Shown piece by piece: positions 1-9,829 of a DNA stretch of 64,000 nucleotides. Source of the DNA: Alitta virens (lineage: Eukaryota > Annelida > Polychaeta > Phyllodocida > Nereididae); the NCBI GenBank assembly GCA_932294295.1, contig OW028575.1, forward strand, positions 43,186,753 to 43,250,752. The letters are read 5' to 3'. The notes beneath the pieces were generated by a model. The model was not told where the DNA came from. It saw nothing but the letters and a program-made list of their open reading frames with translations, and did not search any database. Each line of letters starts with the position of its first letter. Positions within the stretch are counted from its first letter, which is position 1. Both the position numbers and the translations under genes were made by a program.

Positions 1-413
1 TTAAAATGGAACTTTATTATGTTCAGCAAGAACATTGTGATTGCCTTGGGCAAGGAGCCTGAAAAGTGACTTTATTTGACATTTGTGAAAATGAGTTGGT
101 ATCCGTCCATTTGATGAATGTGTCTGTTTAGTTCCAGTAATGTTGTGAAAATGTATTTGGGATTGTGACACTGGGTTGTCAAGATACATGTATTGTCTCT
201 TCTACTGTCATTTGTGATTTGATTGTTTATTGATCATGTTTCCCTGATCGCCAGCCACACGTCCTCAGTATTGTTAGATCTTAGAGTATAGGATTTTAAT
301 ATTTTAAAGTTGTATTGTTTAAGTTGATATTGTATAAACTCCATGTTTTGGGTGCACTAAAGGTCTACATCGCTCGTCCGAAGGCATGAGGACATGCCTT
401 CTCATCAGGAGGA
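1..413. other. unassigned sequence upstream of an LTR-like block
   Basis: I see no recognisable gene. The longest open frame, 62 codons on the minus strand, matches nothing I know. If the block at 414-670 is a 3' LTR, this stretch would be the decayed 3' internal part of that element; the purine run AGGAGGA just before the block could be a remnant of a polypurine tract. This is inference only. Confidence 0.3.
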
Positions 414-670
414 TGTGATGTGGTGACCTGCATCCCATTAGATTTTAAAATTCGTATATAGACTGTTGACCTGGAATGTGGAGCATGTAACTGCCACAGC
501 GTGGACCCCACGTGACGGGGGTCGCTGGCGTCTTGCAAGGCGTAGCGCATTAGCCCATTCAGTAAGGTCTTGGCCGTGTTTCATATAGGACGTGGGGCTG
601 GGGCAGGGGCAATAAATATGTGAACTTGAATCCTTGTCTTGGTCTGAGTCAATCCCAGAGTGACCTTACA
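414..670 (+). mobile_element. LTR-like block (solo or 3' LTR)
   Basis: The block starts TGTGATGTGG and ends CCTTACA, giving the TG..CA ends of an LTR. It is flanked by the near-identical pentamers GAGGA (409-413) and GAGGT (671-675). Inside are a TATATA at 455-460 and an AATAAA at 611-616, in the order expected for U3, R and U5. No primer binding site or pol gene is visible, so this is either a solo LTR or the 3' end of an element that lies mostly outside the window. A chance arrangement is possible. Confidence 0.4.
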
Positions 671-1477
671 GAGGTAAACATTACCAAACTGCTTAATATA
701 TCATGGAAATGCAAGAATGATAAGCCCTTTCCTTTGCAATAATATTATTATCTATATACAAGTATACATAGGTGCATACATTGTACATGCATAAAGTCAG
801 GTGTTTTTTAAACCAGGGATTTTCATGTATACTAGCCATAATTTTTAAACTACTTGCTGTAATTGATTGTTGATTTATGTGACATTTACACTTACTCATA
901 CCTAAAAAGATGAAAAAACCCAGTGAATTCTGCTGTCATTACCACTGATAGGGGGCTGTCAGTTTTCCTAAAAAATAACAAATTTCGCACTAAACTTATG
1001 AGTTATATGTTGTTTGGATTGTTGATGTTTTATCTTTTTAATTATCCAAATGACAGCTTCGTCAGAGTTGTCCCATAGAAGTTATGGTAATGTAAACAAC
1101 AACTGTTTTTGCTCATTTAAATGCAACTTTTTAGCTAAATAAGTGTGTATTTTGGCTCAGAATATTTTCACGACAAAAACGCCAAAATAATCCTCTTGTG
1201 GAGAGGAATTCAATTTTAAAATCTAATGTGTGAAAGGTATTTTTGTTTATATTTTGATGCACAGCATTAAAAGGGGGTTTTCTAGCAGGAATCAAAGAAA
1301 GGCCAGGGAACCCCTTTCCCTCTCCGAGACACTGATTGGATGAAAGACATGCCGCCAACTATAAAACTGCCAATAAAAGTGGGGGGTAAAACCGCCAAAT
1401 TTGAAAAAACATAGGCAAATCCAATGCTATTCTTGGGGAGTTAATGACCAGAAAGCCATAAGATTATCGAATTATGT
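671..1477. other. no gene seen
   Basis: AT-rich sequence with closed frames on both strands. I found no tRNA-like head, no hairpin longer than a few base pairs and no match to other repeats in the window. Confidence 0.5.
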
Positions 1478-1500
1478 GTGACGAAAATAGTTTCCACTAC

Positions 1501-1634
1501 TTCTACTCTTGTCTACTCTTGTCTACTCTTGTCTACTCTTGTCTACTCTTGTCTACTCTTGTCTACTCTTGTCTACTCTTGTCTACTCTTGTCTACTCTT
1601 GTCTACTCTTGTCTACTCTTGTCTACTCTTGTCT
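1501..1634. repeat. 10-bp minisatellite, about 13 units
   Basis: Nearly perfect head-to-tail copies of GTCTACTCTT. Because 10 is not a multiple of 3, the array cycles through three frames, and the 74-codon frame across it is a repeat by-product. The near absence of variants between units suggests recent expansion. Confidence 0.95.
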
Positions 1635-2000
1635 CCATGCTTATACGTTTTAATATACTGTTGACAGCCGCAAAAAGTATTAGCTTCAGGGGTTTTTACT
1701 AGCATCAACAGTCTTTAAACTCTAAATATTAATTTTTATACCTCCAAATAACCATTTATTGACTCTAAACCTAGGAGCCCTATAGGACAAAAATACAGAC
1801 ACACAGATAGGAGAAGTCATAACATACGTATGTGTACATAGATGCTCTTGTATTTACCCATTGCAAACTAGGTCTATGTCTGGAAGTCTTACAATTATTA
1901 CATGCATACTAGTATATATACACTGGCATTGTACATTATACAATTATACAATGGTTACATGTGAGACATGAAGATCTGTACACCCAAAAATGTCAATGTA

Positions 2001-2927
2001 CAGGGTGCGCCATAAAAAATTGCACCAGCAGCTACTGCTACCTCTTTTGTCATTACCTCAAATGACAATGATCGCATGCAGCTGCAATCATACACACGAA
2101 CGTAATAATAGTCCTAAATTATCTTTATGAATATATTTTCTTGTTTCCTCAAGAATTATAGATAATATGGATCTAAAAATAGCACATGCACACTTATCAC
2201 ACCTTCAGGCCATTTTCCCCTCGGCCTTTGTAATACAAGCATTTGATTATGTCACTGATCATACAGATGTGTTACAGACACCTTTCTTGACGTTTGCCGC
2301 CAAAAATAGGGCAAATAGATTCATTTTTAAAAAGGAGGTAGACCATTGACACCTTTGAGGTGGAAAGTGCAACTTTGGATTCTGATCATATTTCAGTATT
2401 TTTTGTCTTATTAACTGGCCCATCCTCTTGAAAATCATGCGATTTTTCCAGATTAATGGTAGATTCAAAAGAACCCTCTTGAATGCCATTATATATCTCT
2501 GTTTTAATATTATGACCTTGCTGGATCAAAACTGGACTCAACCTTCTTATCATCTAATACCATAATATATATATATGCATGTATAAAACGCATTGAAGCA
2601 GGATTCTATTATATTTTCTGAGGCTTCAGAGGTGTATTAACTAGGAAATCTCTAATTTGTAAATTTTTTTGCAACTAGAGATACCATGCAAGCAGACTGA
2701 AGTCTGACTGTGATATGTGTCTCTCAGAACAAGCCCTGCATGCACCCTCTCAATAATTCAGACACTGATATTGTCTGACATTACAAGATCAAAAAGATCA
2801 CAATGACCAATTGCTTATACCCCTAACTAACTGTGGCAGAACTTTAAAAGACCTCATAAGCATTTGAGTAACCTAGAGCTATCCCGAAAGAATAGATGCC
2901 CAGTGCAAGTTTTTAGGCCGCACCCTG
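2001..2927. mobile_element. non-autonomous mariner/Tc1-like element (family G, copy 1)
   Basis: Terminal inverted repeats of about 25 bp begin CAGGGTGCG and end CGCACCCTG, flanked by TA on both sides (1999-2000, 2928-2929). CAGGGTG ends with a TA duplication are typical of the Tc1/mariner superfamily. No transposase frame is present: the two frames of 60 and 76 codons inside match nothing. A second, shorter copy at 43,049-43,578 lacks about 370 bp of the interior. The empty target is visible at 3674-3675 in the neighbouring H copy, which fixes both ends to the base. Confidence 0.85.
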
Positions 2928-2978
2928 TACAACGAGGCTGATAGGCCGAGTTGTAAATAACATTTGAGGGTGTACATA

Positions 2979-3300
2979 CAGCAGTTTTAGAGCGAGCATT
3001 GACAGTTGCATCTTCAGAACGACTTTTCAGACTGATTGAAACATTTGATAAGAATGATATTAACACCCCAACATCTGGGCAATAAACTTGTTTTCACCTC
3101 TTTTGACCAAAGTTTACCCCTTTTCTGTACAGTTGTAATGCTATTTCTGTATCTTCTCCACTATTGGCCTGTATAGCACAGACGAGTATTTTATGACAAG
3201 GACATGAGGAATGGGCTAGAAACGTTGGTCAATTACTTTACAATCTTTCTGATCTGTCTCTTTCACCCCTGAACTGTCCATGCTCGCTCTAAAACTGCTG
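2979..3300. mobile_element. 322-bp MITE with TA duplication (family I)
   Basis: Inverted ends CAGCAGTTTTAGAGCGAGCA and its complement are separated by about 265 bp, with TA at 2977-2978 and 3301-3302. The intact H copy has a single TA at the corresponding place (3723-3724), which confirms the insertion and its ends. It has no coding capacity. The CAG terminus and TA duplication suggest a Tc1/mariner-mobilised MITE. I see only one copy in this window. Confidence 0.85.
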
Positions 3301-3600
3301 TATCTCATGTCTCATAAAGTAACCATTGTATAATTGTTTTGTACCACTGCACCTCAATATTGTTATTGTCAATTTGTTCATTTTTCATTGATAACGATTC
3401 ACTGAAAAATAGCGCTCCATCTACAATTCGTCTAATAAATTAATGGCACTTACATATATGGATTGGAAAAGAGCTTTAAAAATTTTTTGAATTTTGAAAA
3501 TCGGATAAAATTTGACGAAGTTATTATTAAGCCCCCTTTCTTGTAATGGTTGTACATGAAGATTTGTCTAACAGCATACATAATGCTAAGTTTCACTGGT

Positions 3601-3772
3601 GAGTGGTGCAATATACAATTATGCAATGGTTACATGCGAGACATGAAGATATGTACACCCAAAAATGTCAATGTACAATGAGGCAGATAGGCTGAGTTGT
3701 ACATAACATTTGAGGGTGTACATATCTCATGTCTCACAATGTAACAATATGTGCAATTGTTTTGTACCACTC
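3601..3772. mobile_element. intact hairpin MITE (family H, copy 2)
   Basis: An almost complete palindrome. Each arm runs about 85 bp from the outer GAGTGGTRCAA through GAGACATGA and a GTACACCC block to the centre near 3690. It acts as a natural empty site for the two elements inserted in copy 1. I could not identify a flanking duplication, so its superfamily is unknown. Confidence 0.85.
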
Positions 3773-4813
3773 AACCCCACCCTTCTTCTTTAACAAATTA
3801 TCAACGGAACTTTTCCAAGACAAGTTTTTATTTTAACAAATAAATGAATTTGCAACAACTTCAACAACTATATGTTTTAACACTCTTGGACAATAATTAG
3901 CTCTTATTGAGTGAAGTTGATGTTAACCACGCAATTATTAATTGTTGGTGCAAACATAAAGCTGTATATCTCTGCGCTGTGCCTGGTAATTCATCGGCGA
4001 AGTCTATATTTTAAAAAAATCTAAATATTATCAAATATGTGAAAATTTGGCACAACATTTGCATCATCTGAAGAAGGATCGGATGCAAGTGTACTCAACA
4101 TCTTTTTAATGACCTCATTACTTGTTTCCACAAGAGTAATTGCATGAGTAATTGCATGTGCGCTGATCAGCTCGATTTCATGAAGCTGTCATGTTACTGA
4201 TTTGTGTACACTTTTATAGACACAGCTCCCTTGATAAATCTGACATAAAAGCTATATATAATTACAGTACCAAATGGGGGAGTCATTTGTTACAAAAGTA
4301 CTCTTCGGTCTTTGTCATAGTTGCTCTTTGCTGGGATGCAACATTGAAATATACTTTTCAAAGCTGACACCTGGCCAGAAAGATATACAAATTAATTTAA
4401 TCCGAATTTTTAGGACAAGTCTATAAAAGAAAAGATATTATTAGTTTACAAGGTATTTCATATATCCTCGCCTGACTGAAATCATCTTCCGTTTCCCTAT
4501 GGTTTTTTAGCATCTCATTGGCGGCTTGTTTCAAGAGCCTGAAATTTGGAAGGAGTGATTCAATTTACAATAATAACAGTAGTAAAGGAATCAAAACTTT
4601 CTTCACAAAATGCCAATCTTACAGTAGGCTAAAATATGCATCTGAACTGCATCTTTTTGTGTCTGTTCTCAATGGTGAATGTATGTCTTGTCATTGTTTC
4701 AAGATTTTCCTTTGACACAGGCGAAATATAATATCAAAGAGCACCTTCTTTTGCAAAGAAACAGGACTGCATGTATCAAACTAGAATAGACCATTAGTTG
4801 CAGGGGTCTTTGA
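3773..4813. other. no gene seen; minor direct repeat
   Basis: Non-coding AT-rich sequence. The only structure I noticed is a doubled 13-bp word, GAGTAATTGCATG, around 4134-4159. Confidence 0.5.
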
Positions 4814-4951
4814 CCCAGATAGCATCCCAAATTCAACGTCGCAATGTCAGCGCGATGTCGGTGCGATGTCGGTACGATGGCGATGTCGGTGCGATGTCGG
4901 CGCGATGTTAATATGGAAATGTTGCTGGGTCAATTTGGAATGCTATCTGGG
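4814..4951. mobile_element. MITE with CCCAGATAGCATTCC ends (family K, copy 1)
   Basis: A 138-bp unit with 20-bp terminal inverted repeats, CCCAGATAGCATCCCAAATT on the left and a 19/20 match inverted on the right. The interior is a short array of GCGATGTCGGTG-type words, about 12 bp each. Other members lie at 29,657, 43,962, 44,084, 44,408 and 47,150. I did not find a convincing target duplication. Confidence 0.8.
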
Positions 4952-5049
4952 ACTGATCTCTTTGTAGGGAGTGGCACTTCCGAGGCCTGCTTTTTTTTAA
5001 CTACACTAATGCCAAGTAAGATTGGCTCCTGAAAATCTGGGATCCTGAA

Positions 5050-5355
5050 TGATGTTTATATTATACTGTTTCAGGAAGTATCTTGCCAAGCCATGACGAT
5101 GTCCAATGAACCGGTTTTTTGTTTTGTTTTTTGTTCATGTACTGTGTTCCATCAGAATTTTTTAGGTTTGCGTTAAAAAGTGTAAGAACTTTGTCAAGAT
5201 CTGATACAACTAGTTCTAGTTCGGATCTCCCTCCTGTAGCTTCAGTCCTATATCACACAAAGGAGCTCTTGAACTGTTCCAGTGAAGCTGTCATTACAGC
5301 TAATTTGGTGTTCTTGAGAGAGTCTTTCATTTGTCTAATTTCCGCAGTTGTGGAA
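5050..5355 (-). pseudogene. coding-like stretch with one stop, unidentified
   Basis: On the minus strand, a frame with protein-like composition starts near 5355 (MKDSLKNTKLAVM), meets one TGA after about 36 codons, then continues in the same frame for about 60 codons. The first part has heptad-like spacing of hydrophobic residues, as in a coiled coil. It lies 3' of the LINE remnant that ends near 5360. It could be a piece of an ORF1-type protein, a processed pseudogene, or chance. I do not recognise the family. Confidence 0.25.
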
Positions 5356-5359
5356 TGTC

Positions 5360-6690
5360 ATCTTCAGTTCTATTACCCTGAGTTGCGGGGTAACATATCC
5401 TAGCGACTGCCTGGTATCACCTTGTAGGGCAAAAATTGCTCGCTGAGTTTGTGTGGCAAGGTGTGTGTGTTATTAGGGCATTATGTCCTGTATTTCTGCA
5501 CCAGTTGGGCTAATTAGGACAGGCAGAGACCATGGCAATGAGACAAAGGAGGATACAGCCATCCAACTTAGGCTCGACCAGAATCGAACCCGGGACCCAG
5601 CGGTTGGAAGCCCAGAGCGCTACCTCTGAGCTAGGCCCCCGCCCTTTGTGTCGCAAGGTATTCACACATTTTGCTGTGTATGTTGCGTTTATTGGTCAGC
5701 ATATGTCCCAGATATTTAAAGCTGTCCACTTCTTCGAGTTTTTCTGCATTGTAATAGATGCTATAAGCTGACTTTTCCCCGAATTTCATAACTTTAGTTT
5801 TCCCTACATTCACAATCAGATGCCATTTTTTCATAAAAAGCTATTTAAGAGAATTGATACTGTTTTGTAGGCATTTCATGGAATCTGCCAGCAGTACTAT
5901 ATCATCAGCATACAATATATGGGTTAATGTGAGGTTGTCTATTGCTATGCCATCACATTTGTTTAGGTAATTTGGTAAGTCAGACAGGAATTTATTGAAT
6001 AGTTTTGGACTGAGGATTCCGCCTTGAAGGACACCACATTTACTATCTATTGCATCTCCAGTATTGCCTAAATGGTTAACTCTTGCTCTGGGCTTGTCAT
6101 ACATACTTGTGATTATCTTAAGCATTTTATCGACAATATTTTGTTGCATCAGTTTATAATATAAAGTATTTTTATTAATATAGTCAAAAGCTTTAGTAAA
6201 TCGACAAAGCATAAATAAGCTGATTTGCGTTTTAGTTGCTGATATCTAATTAGAGTGTCTAGTACAAAAACACAATCAGCAGTACTGGCACCAGGAGTGA
6301 ACCCAACCTGACAGGGATCATTAAGTTTTAGAGCTTCATTTTTATAATAGAGTCGACAATTCAAGATAGAATCAAATATTTTCGCCATTACAACATTTAT
6401 AGTAATTTTTCTGTAGTTGTCTGGATCACAGCGATCTCCTTTCTTGTGTAAGGCATTGATCAGTCCCTCAGACCACTGTGAGGGGTATTCTTCTTTTTCG
6501 AATATGTAATTAAACACAGCACAAAACGGTGTTATGAGCTTTTCACTAGCATACTTATAGAATTCTGCAGTTATACCATCAACCCCCGCAGCTTTATTGT
6601 TTTTAAGTTTCTTAAGTGTAATACCACTTCCTCCTCTATTATAATGGAGTCACAGATTTGTTTTGCTAATGGATTTCTACAGAAGTGTTG
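5360..6690 (-). pseudogene. LINE reverse-transcriptase remnant
   Basis: Minus-strand fragment of a non-LTR retrotransposon polymerase. From 6680 downward it shows the N-terminal RT region (NNKAAGVDGIT), an HKKGD block, the finger motif GFTPGAS, motif A (FVD..KAFD), motif B (GVLQGGILSP), motif C (YADDIVLLADS) and the thumb (WHLIVNVGKTKVM, FKYLG). Breaks are a one-base frameshift near 6212 inside motif A, an in-frame TAG near 5852 between motif C and the thumb, and a SINE at 5463-5644. Past the SINE the reading resumes (TQRAIFALQGDT, LGYVTP) to about 5360. Endonuclease and ORF1 are absent, so the copy is truncated at both ends. The clade is uncertain. Confidence 0.85.
5463..5644 (-). mobile_element. 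tRNA-derived SINE (family S1, copy 1)
   Basis: Read on the minus strand, it opens GGGGGCCTAGCTCAGAGG, with a clear pol III A box (TAGCTCAGAGG) and, about 40 bp on, a B box (GGTTCGATTCT). The tRNA-unrelated body contains CCATGGTCTCTGCC, a CCTGTCC word and GTGCAGAAATACAGGA. A 15-bp target duplication, TTTGTGTSGCAAGGT, flanks it at 5448-5462 and 5645-5659 (14/15 identical). It interrupts the LINE frame. A second copy on the plus strand at 11,156 shares head and body. Confidence 0.9.
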
Positions 6691-7064
6691 ACTCCAATGT
6701 GCTAACTATAAATTCTAAGTTTTCCTTATCAAAATAGTCACGAGTAGGCGGGTTGGACTGTTGTAGACATTTCATGGTTTGGTTCCCTAATTTTTGTGCT
6801 CACTATTACCAGATACTGACAACAGTTCTGAATCACATACATTAGGGTTACTTTCGCATAAGGTAAAACCAACTCTAATTCACTCCCATTGTTGCTAACA
6901 CACAACAATGTACAATTCACAGATAATAACGATTCATGTTCATTTTTGTGGAAAGTAGTATTCACTGATGTCGAAAATGGTAACAATTGCACTTCAAGAA
7001 TACTATTCACAGATGTTGATAATGGTAACAGTTCATGAACTTTAAAGTTGACAATTGTGACTGG
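6690..7064. other. no gene seen
   Basis: The sequence beyond the 5' break of the LINE remnant is AT-rich and non-coding. Loose repeats of CACAGATRWTRA near 6915-7020 suggest a short decayed tandem array. Confidence 0.4.
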
Positions 7065-7240
7065 AACTAATAGTACAGCTCAATTCTCAAAACTATACGA
7101 GTGTCATAAAGCTTGAGACCTTCACCGAATGAGGTTGACCAGTGTTCTTTACCTTTACACCATGCTCTTTGGCTGAACCAGACAGTAGGATTAGGATGCC
7201 ATTAGATAAATGAGGAGCACACTTTCTGACTTTGATTATG
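7065..7240 (+). repeat. dispersed repeat (copy 1; copy 2 at 16,900)
   Basis: About 150 bp matches 16,900-17,060 in the same orientation. Shared blocks include ACACCATGCTCTTTGGCTG, CAGACAG and TAGATAAATGAGG, with a diverged left part. Nothing in it is coding and its class is unknown. Confidence 0.7.
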
Positions 7241-7453
7241 GTTGTCACTCAGTATTGCTGTTCATGATTGCAGATAAACAGCAACACCAGGGATATTTCA
7301 CATTACTCATATACTCTAGTAAAGCATTGCAGAATGCAATTACTTTAACCTGCAGCTCACTGGGTTTTCTGTCTGCCATCTCAATTTATATCGAGCTCTG
7401 CCGATATCACAATTTACACTATTGGCAGGCCTGTTTAAGCATGAGTTTTCTCA

Positions 7454-7674
7454 ACTCCCCGGGGAGTATACGCCCAACCCGCAGCCGTTAAGGTACACTT
7501 AGGGTCAATGCACTCTACGATTACCATCACTGCCTATAGCCAAGTACCCATTAACACCCGGGTGGAGTGAAGCAGTGGTTCAAGGAGGGTCTGCTCAGTT
7601 CCTCCATGCCGTGGCTGGGATTGAACCCACGACCTTGCGTGTACGAGTCCAAAGCCTTAACCACAAGGCCAGCA
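7454..7674 (-). mobile_element. second tRNA-derived SINE (family S2)
   Basis: The minus strand starts GCTGGCCTTGTGGTTAAGGC, with an A box (GGCCTTGTGGTTAAGG) and a B box (GGTTCAATCCC) about 45 bp later. The body includes GGGTACTTGGC and ends in CTCCCCGGGGAG. The direct repeats GTTTTCTCA (7445-7453) and ATTTTCTCA (7675-7683) look like the target duplication. The head is unlike that of family S1, so at least two SINE lineages are present. Confidence 0.75.
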
Positions 7675-7683
7675 ATTTTCTCA

Positions 7684-7990
7684 CTGAGCACATTGAAAGC
7701 ACAATGCTCTCTAGGCGAGGTCTTGGCTGGTAAGCACGTTGACTACATCATTAGGATTAGGAAGGATTATGTTCATGGCCAAGGCACTCTTCGTGAGCTA
7801 CATCCCCAGTTAAATGTCGTTCAGATGAGACGTTAATTGTCAGTCGCTTTTACTCTGTGTCTATGCTGAGGCAAGTAAAAGATCCCATCCATGGTGTAAA
7901 TATGCAACGTAGGTGGACTCCTCTCTCTCTCACCTCATCAATCAACTCTCGTTAGCACCAAGAACTTGCCTTAAAGGGCTGCACTTTTCA
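7684..7990 (+). repeat. SINE-like core segment
   Basis: This segment lies next to S2 but outside its duplication. It contains the words CAGATGAGACGTTAA and GTAAAAGATCCCAT, which I recall from the bodies of dispersed repeats in several marine animals. No tRNA head or clear ends are visible. Naming it a SINE core is an inference. Confidence 0.35.
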
Positions 7991-8744
7991 TATCTATCTA
8001 CATGGGATGGCATCTGAATATAGTTAATTAAATTATTGAGAAGCCATGAAGCTAGTATGAAAGCAAAACGTAGATTAAATGGAGTACTTGTAGTTACATA
8101 TGCCTATGTACAATTATACATGCATACACAAGAGATAGAATATATTACATAGTTTATAAATTATTATTATAGCTAATTTATGAAGGGAAAAAATTAATGT
8201 GATTCCTAAAAGCAAACAAAATTAATGCCAAATGGCTAGATGTTGCTGTTGTATCAGGAATATGGTGTCTATTTACGGTTATATCTTACATTTACATTAC
8301 GTCATCCATTGAAAATGTCATCACAAGATTGTCTTTTGTTTTATTCATTATGCATTGTTTGCAGCCATTGAAGTGGAGATATTTAAAGAGAATTCCCCTG
8401 ATAACATAGTTCACCTTTGACTACTTCCTAAGGACACTGCTCTAGTTTGCAACTCCTGGCCATTAGTTAACCATGAATTCGCCAAGCAAAGTATTAAGTA
8501 TAGATATATCAGTAGTTTAAATAACATGTCTATCAACTATAAAGAAAAATTATATACACACAGTCAGGACGATTTTAATTAAGAGGTATGTCAAATCCAG
8601 TATAATTGCAACTATTAATGAACGTTGTGAGATTCCTAATTTTCATATTTGTTCAAGGCCCAAACATAATTAGTGTCTGCATATTCATAACTTATGATTT
8701 TTGTTATTAATTTTGAAATAGTATATGTGTGTGTGTGAATCTAG
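7991..8744. other. no gene seen
   Basis: AT-rich, non-coding. A short TG dinucleotide run lies near 8725. Confidence 0.5.
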
Positions 8745-8890
8745 AATCCCGGTAGGTGGCCCCACGATAGCGAAGGAATACCTTGTTTGTGGGGGTCTCC
8801 TCACATTATGTCTTAAAAAAACGAGCTATTGCTATAAAATATATGTACCTATTTGTAAATGAATGTGAAATAAAATGAATGAATCTGATT
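8745..8890 (+). mobile_element. LINE 3' tail with stem-loop (copy 1)
   Basis: A stem GGCCCCAC/GTGGGGGTC encloses the conserved word GATAGCG and an inner AAGG/CCTT hairpin. An A-rich 3' end follows, with AATAAAATGAATGAATCTGA. The same fold with different stem bases recurs at 17,455, and less clearly at 38,780 and 48,885. Stem-loops before a simple-repeat end are typical 3' ends of CR1/L2-type LINEs. No coding part survives. Confidence 0.5.
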
Positions 8891-9264
8891 CTGAATCGTG
8901 TAAAGAAATTTTATAAAAAGAGTATATAAAGTGGCACTCCCAGTTTTTCTTATTCCATCCAAATTTCTTTTCTGAGCTGCCAAGAATTAAATCTTCTATT
9001 CTGCCTGCATGCATAGATGTAAGTATATAATGAACAACTCAAATTACAGTCTGTTCTTCATATAGACAGAAGTAACCGAATATAAGGTATGTGTTTGCCA
9101 TGAAATATCAATAGAATTTCCTTTCATTTCAGAAGCAGCTTGATGGATAGCACTTACGTCATTGGTAAGGTAATGCGCCGGGCATCTGCAGCATTAAGCC
9201 ATTTTAGCCTATTCATTACGAGCAATCCAATCCAACTAAGTTTACTGACATGAATCAGATATTT

Positions 9265-9520
9265 ATGTAGCAATTGAATGAAGAAACATTCTTGTCTTGT
9301 AACTCCATCACCTTTTACGGGATCAGCAATTGGATAATCTGCTTTGTGAGAACCCAAACTTTTAGCCTAGGTTTCTATGGCTTCTTTAGGCCATAATCTC
9401 ACAAATATGTCATGAGATCTAAAGCAATATGACGCTGATCTGATTGAGGACCTCTCGCTTGTCATCTTAGCTTACATGAAAAGCTGTGAAGGATCATATT
9501 GTTACACAAGCTTTCAGCAG
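9265..9520 (-). repeat. dispersed repeat (inverted partner at 34,263)
   Basis: Reverse complement of 34,263-34,490 over about 230 bp, including GAGGACCTCTCGCTTGTCAT and AGCTGTGAAGGATCATATTG. Most differences are single bases, so both copies derive from one family. It is non-coding and unclassified. Confidence 0.8.
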
Positions 9521-9751
9521 ATGCGAAATGTTATTTATCCCATTTACACCTTAAAACAATGTCATGTTCGGTGTGATGAAGCTAACACTGAATATTTTGC
9601 TTGCATATATACTTGACCAAAATGATTGAAAGTCGTGGGCCTCATCTTGAGGCTGTTGGAGAAGACCTCAAGTGGACCCCTAGAGGTCATATCTGAAGAA
9701 CTGCCTCAGAAGTGTTTCAGTTTTGAAAGGTCTAGAATAATTGAATGAGAA

Positions 9752-9822
9752 TCGAACTCTGGTTACCCACACAGAAAGCAGCCATGCTAACCATAACACC
9801 ATGGATGCCACTGCTCCTGGTT
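9752..9822 (-). other. degenerate tRNA-like sequence
   Basis: On the minus strand TCCATGGTGTTATGGTTAGC resembles the D-arm/A-box of tRNA-Gln or tRNA-Glu, and GAGTTCGATTCTC forms a T-arm/B-box. The 5' and 3' ends do not pair into an acceptor stem and the anticodon arm is poor. This is more likely a SINE head or tRNA pseudogene than a working tRNA. Confidence 0.5.
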
Positions 9823-9829
9823 GTGATTC

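Larger units (their letters stand above)
1927..3349. mobile_element. hairpin MITE (family H, copy 1) carrying two insertions
   Basis: Both outer parts match the intact hairpin at 3601-3772: the left arm up to position 2000, the middle at 2928-2978 and the right arm from 3301. Between them sit two other elements, at 2001-2927 and 2979-3300. Removing both plus one TA each leaves about 170 bp, against 172 bp for the intact copy. The outer left end is diverged, so the exact start is approximate. Confidence 0.8.

Noticed and set aside
4844..4918. Independent minisatellite of 12-bp GCGATGTCGGTG units
   Set aside because: It is the interior of a family K MITE bounded by 20-bp inverted ends, so it was recorded there.
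5119..5403. 94-codon plus-strand frame
   Set aside because: The minus strand of the same stretch has the more protein-like reading and lies beside a minus-strand LINE; the plus frame has no domain.
5570..5645. Working tRNA gene at the S1 head
   Set aside because: The same head plus a non-tRNA body recurs at 11,156, and the unit has a 15-bp target duplication, so it is a SINE.
9752..9822. Functional tRNA gene
   Set aside because: A and B boxes are present but acceptor-stem and anticodon-stem pairing fail, and it lacks a terminator T run next to the 3' end.
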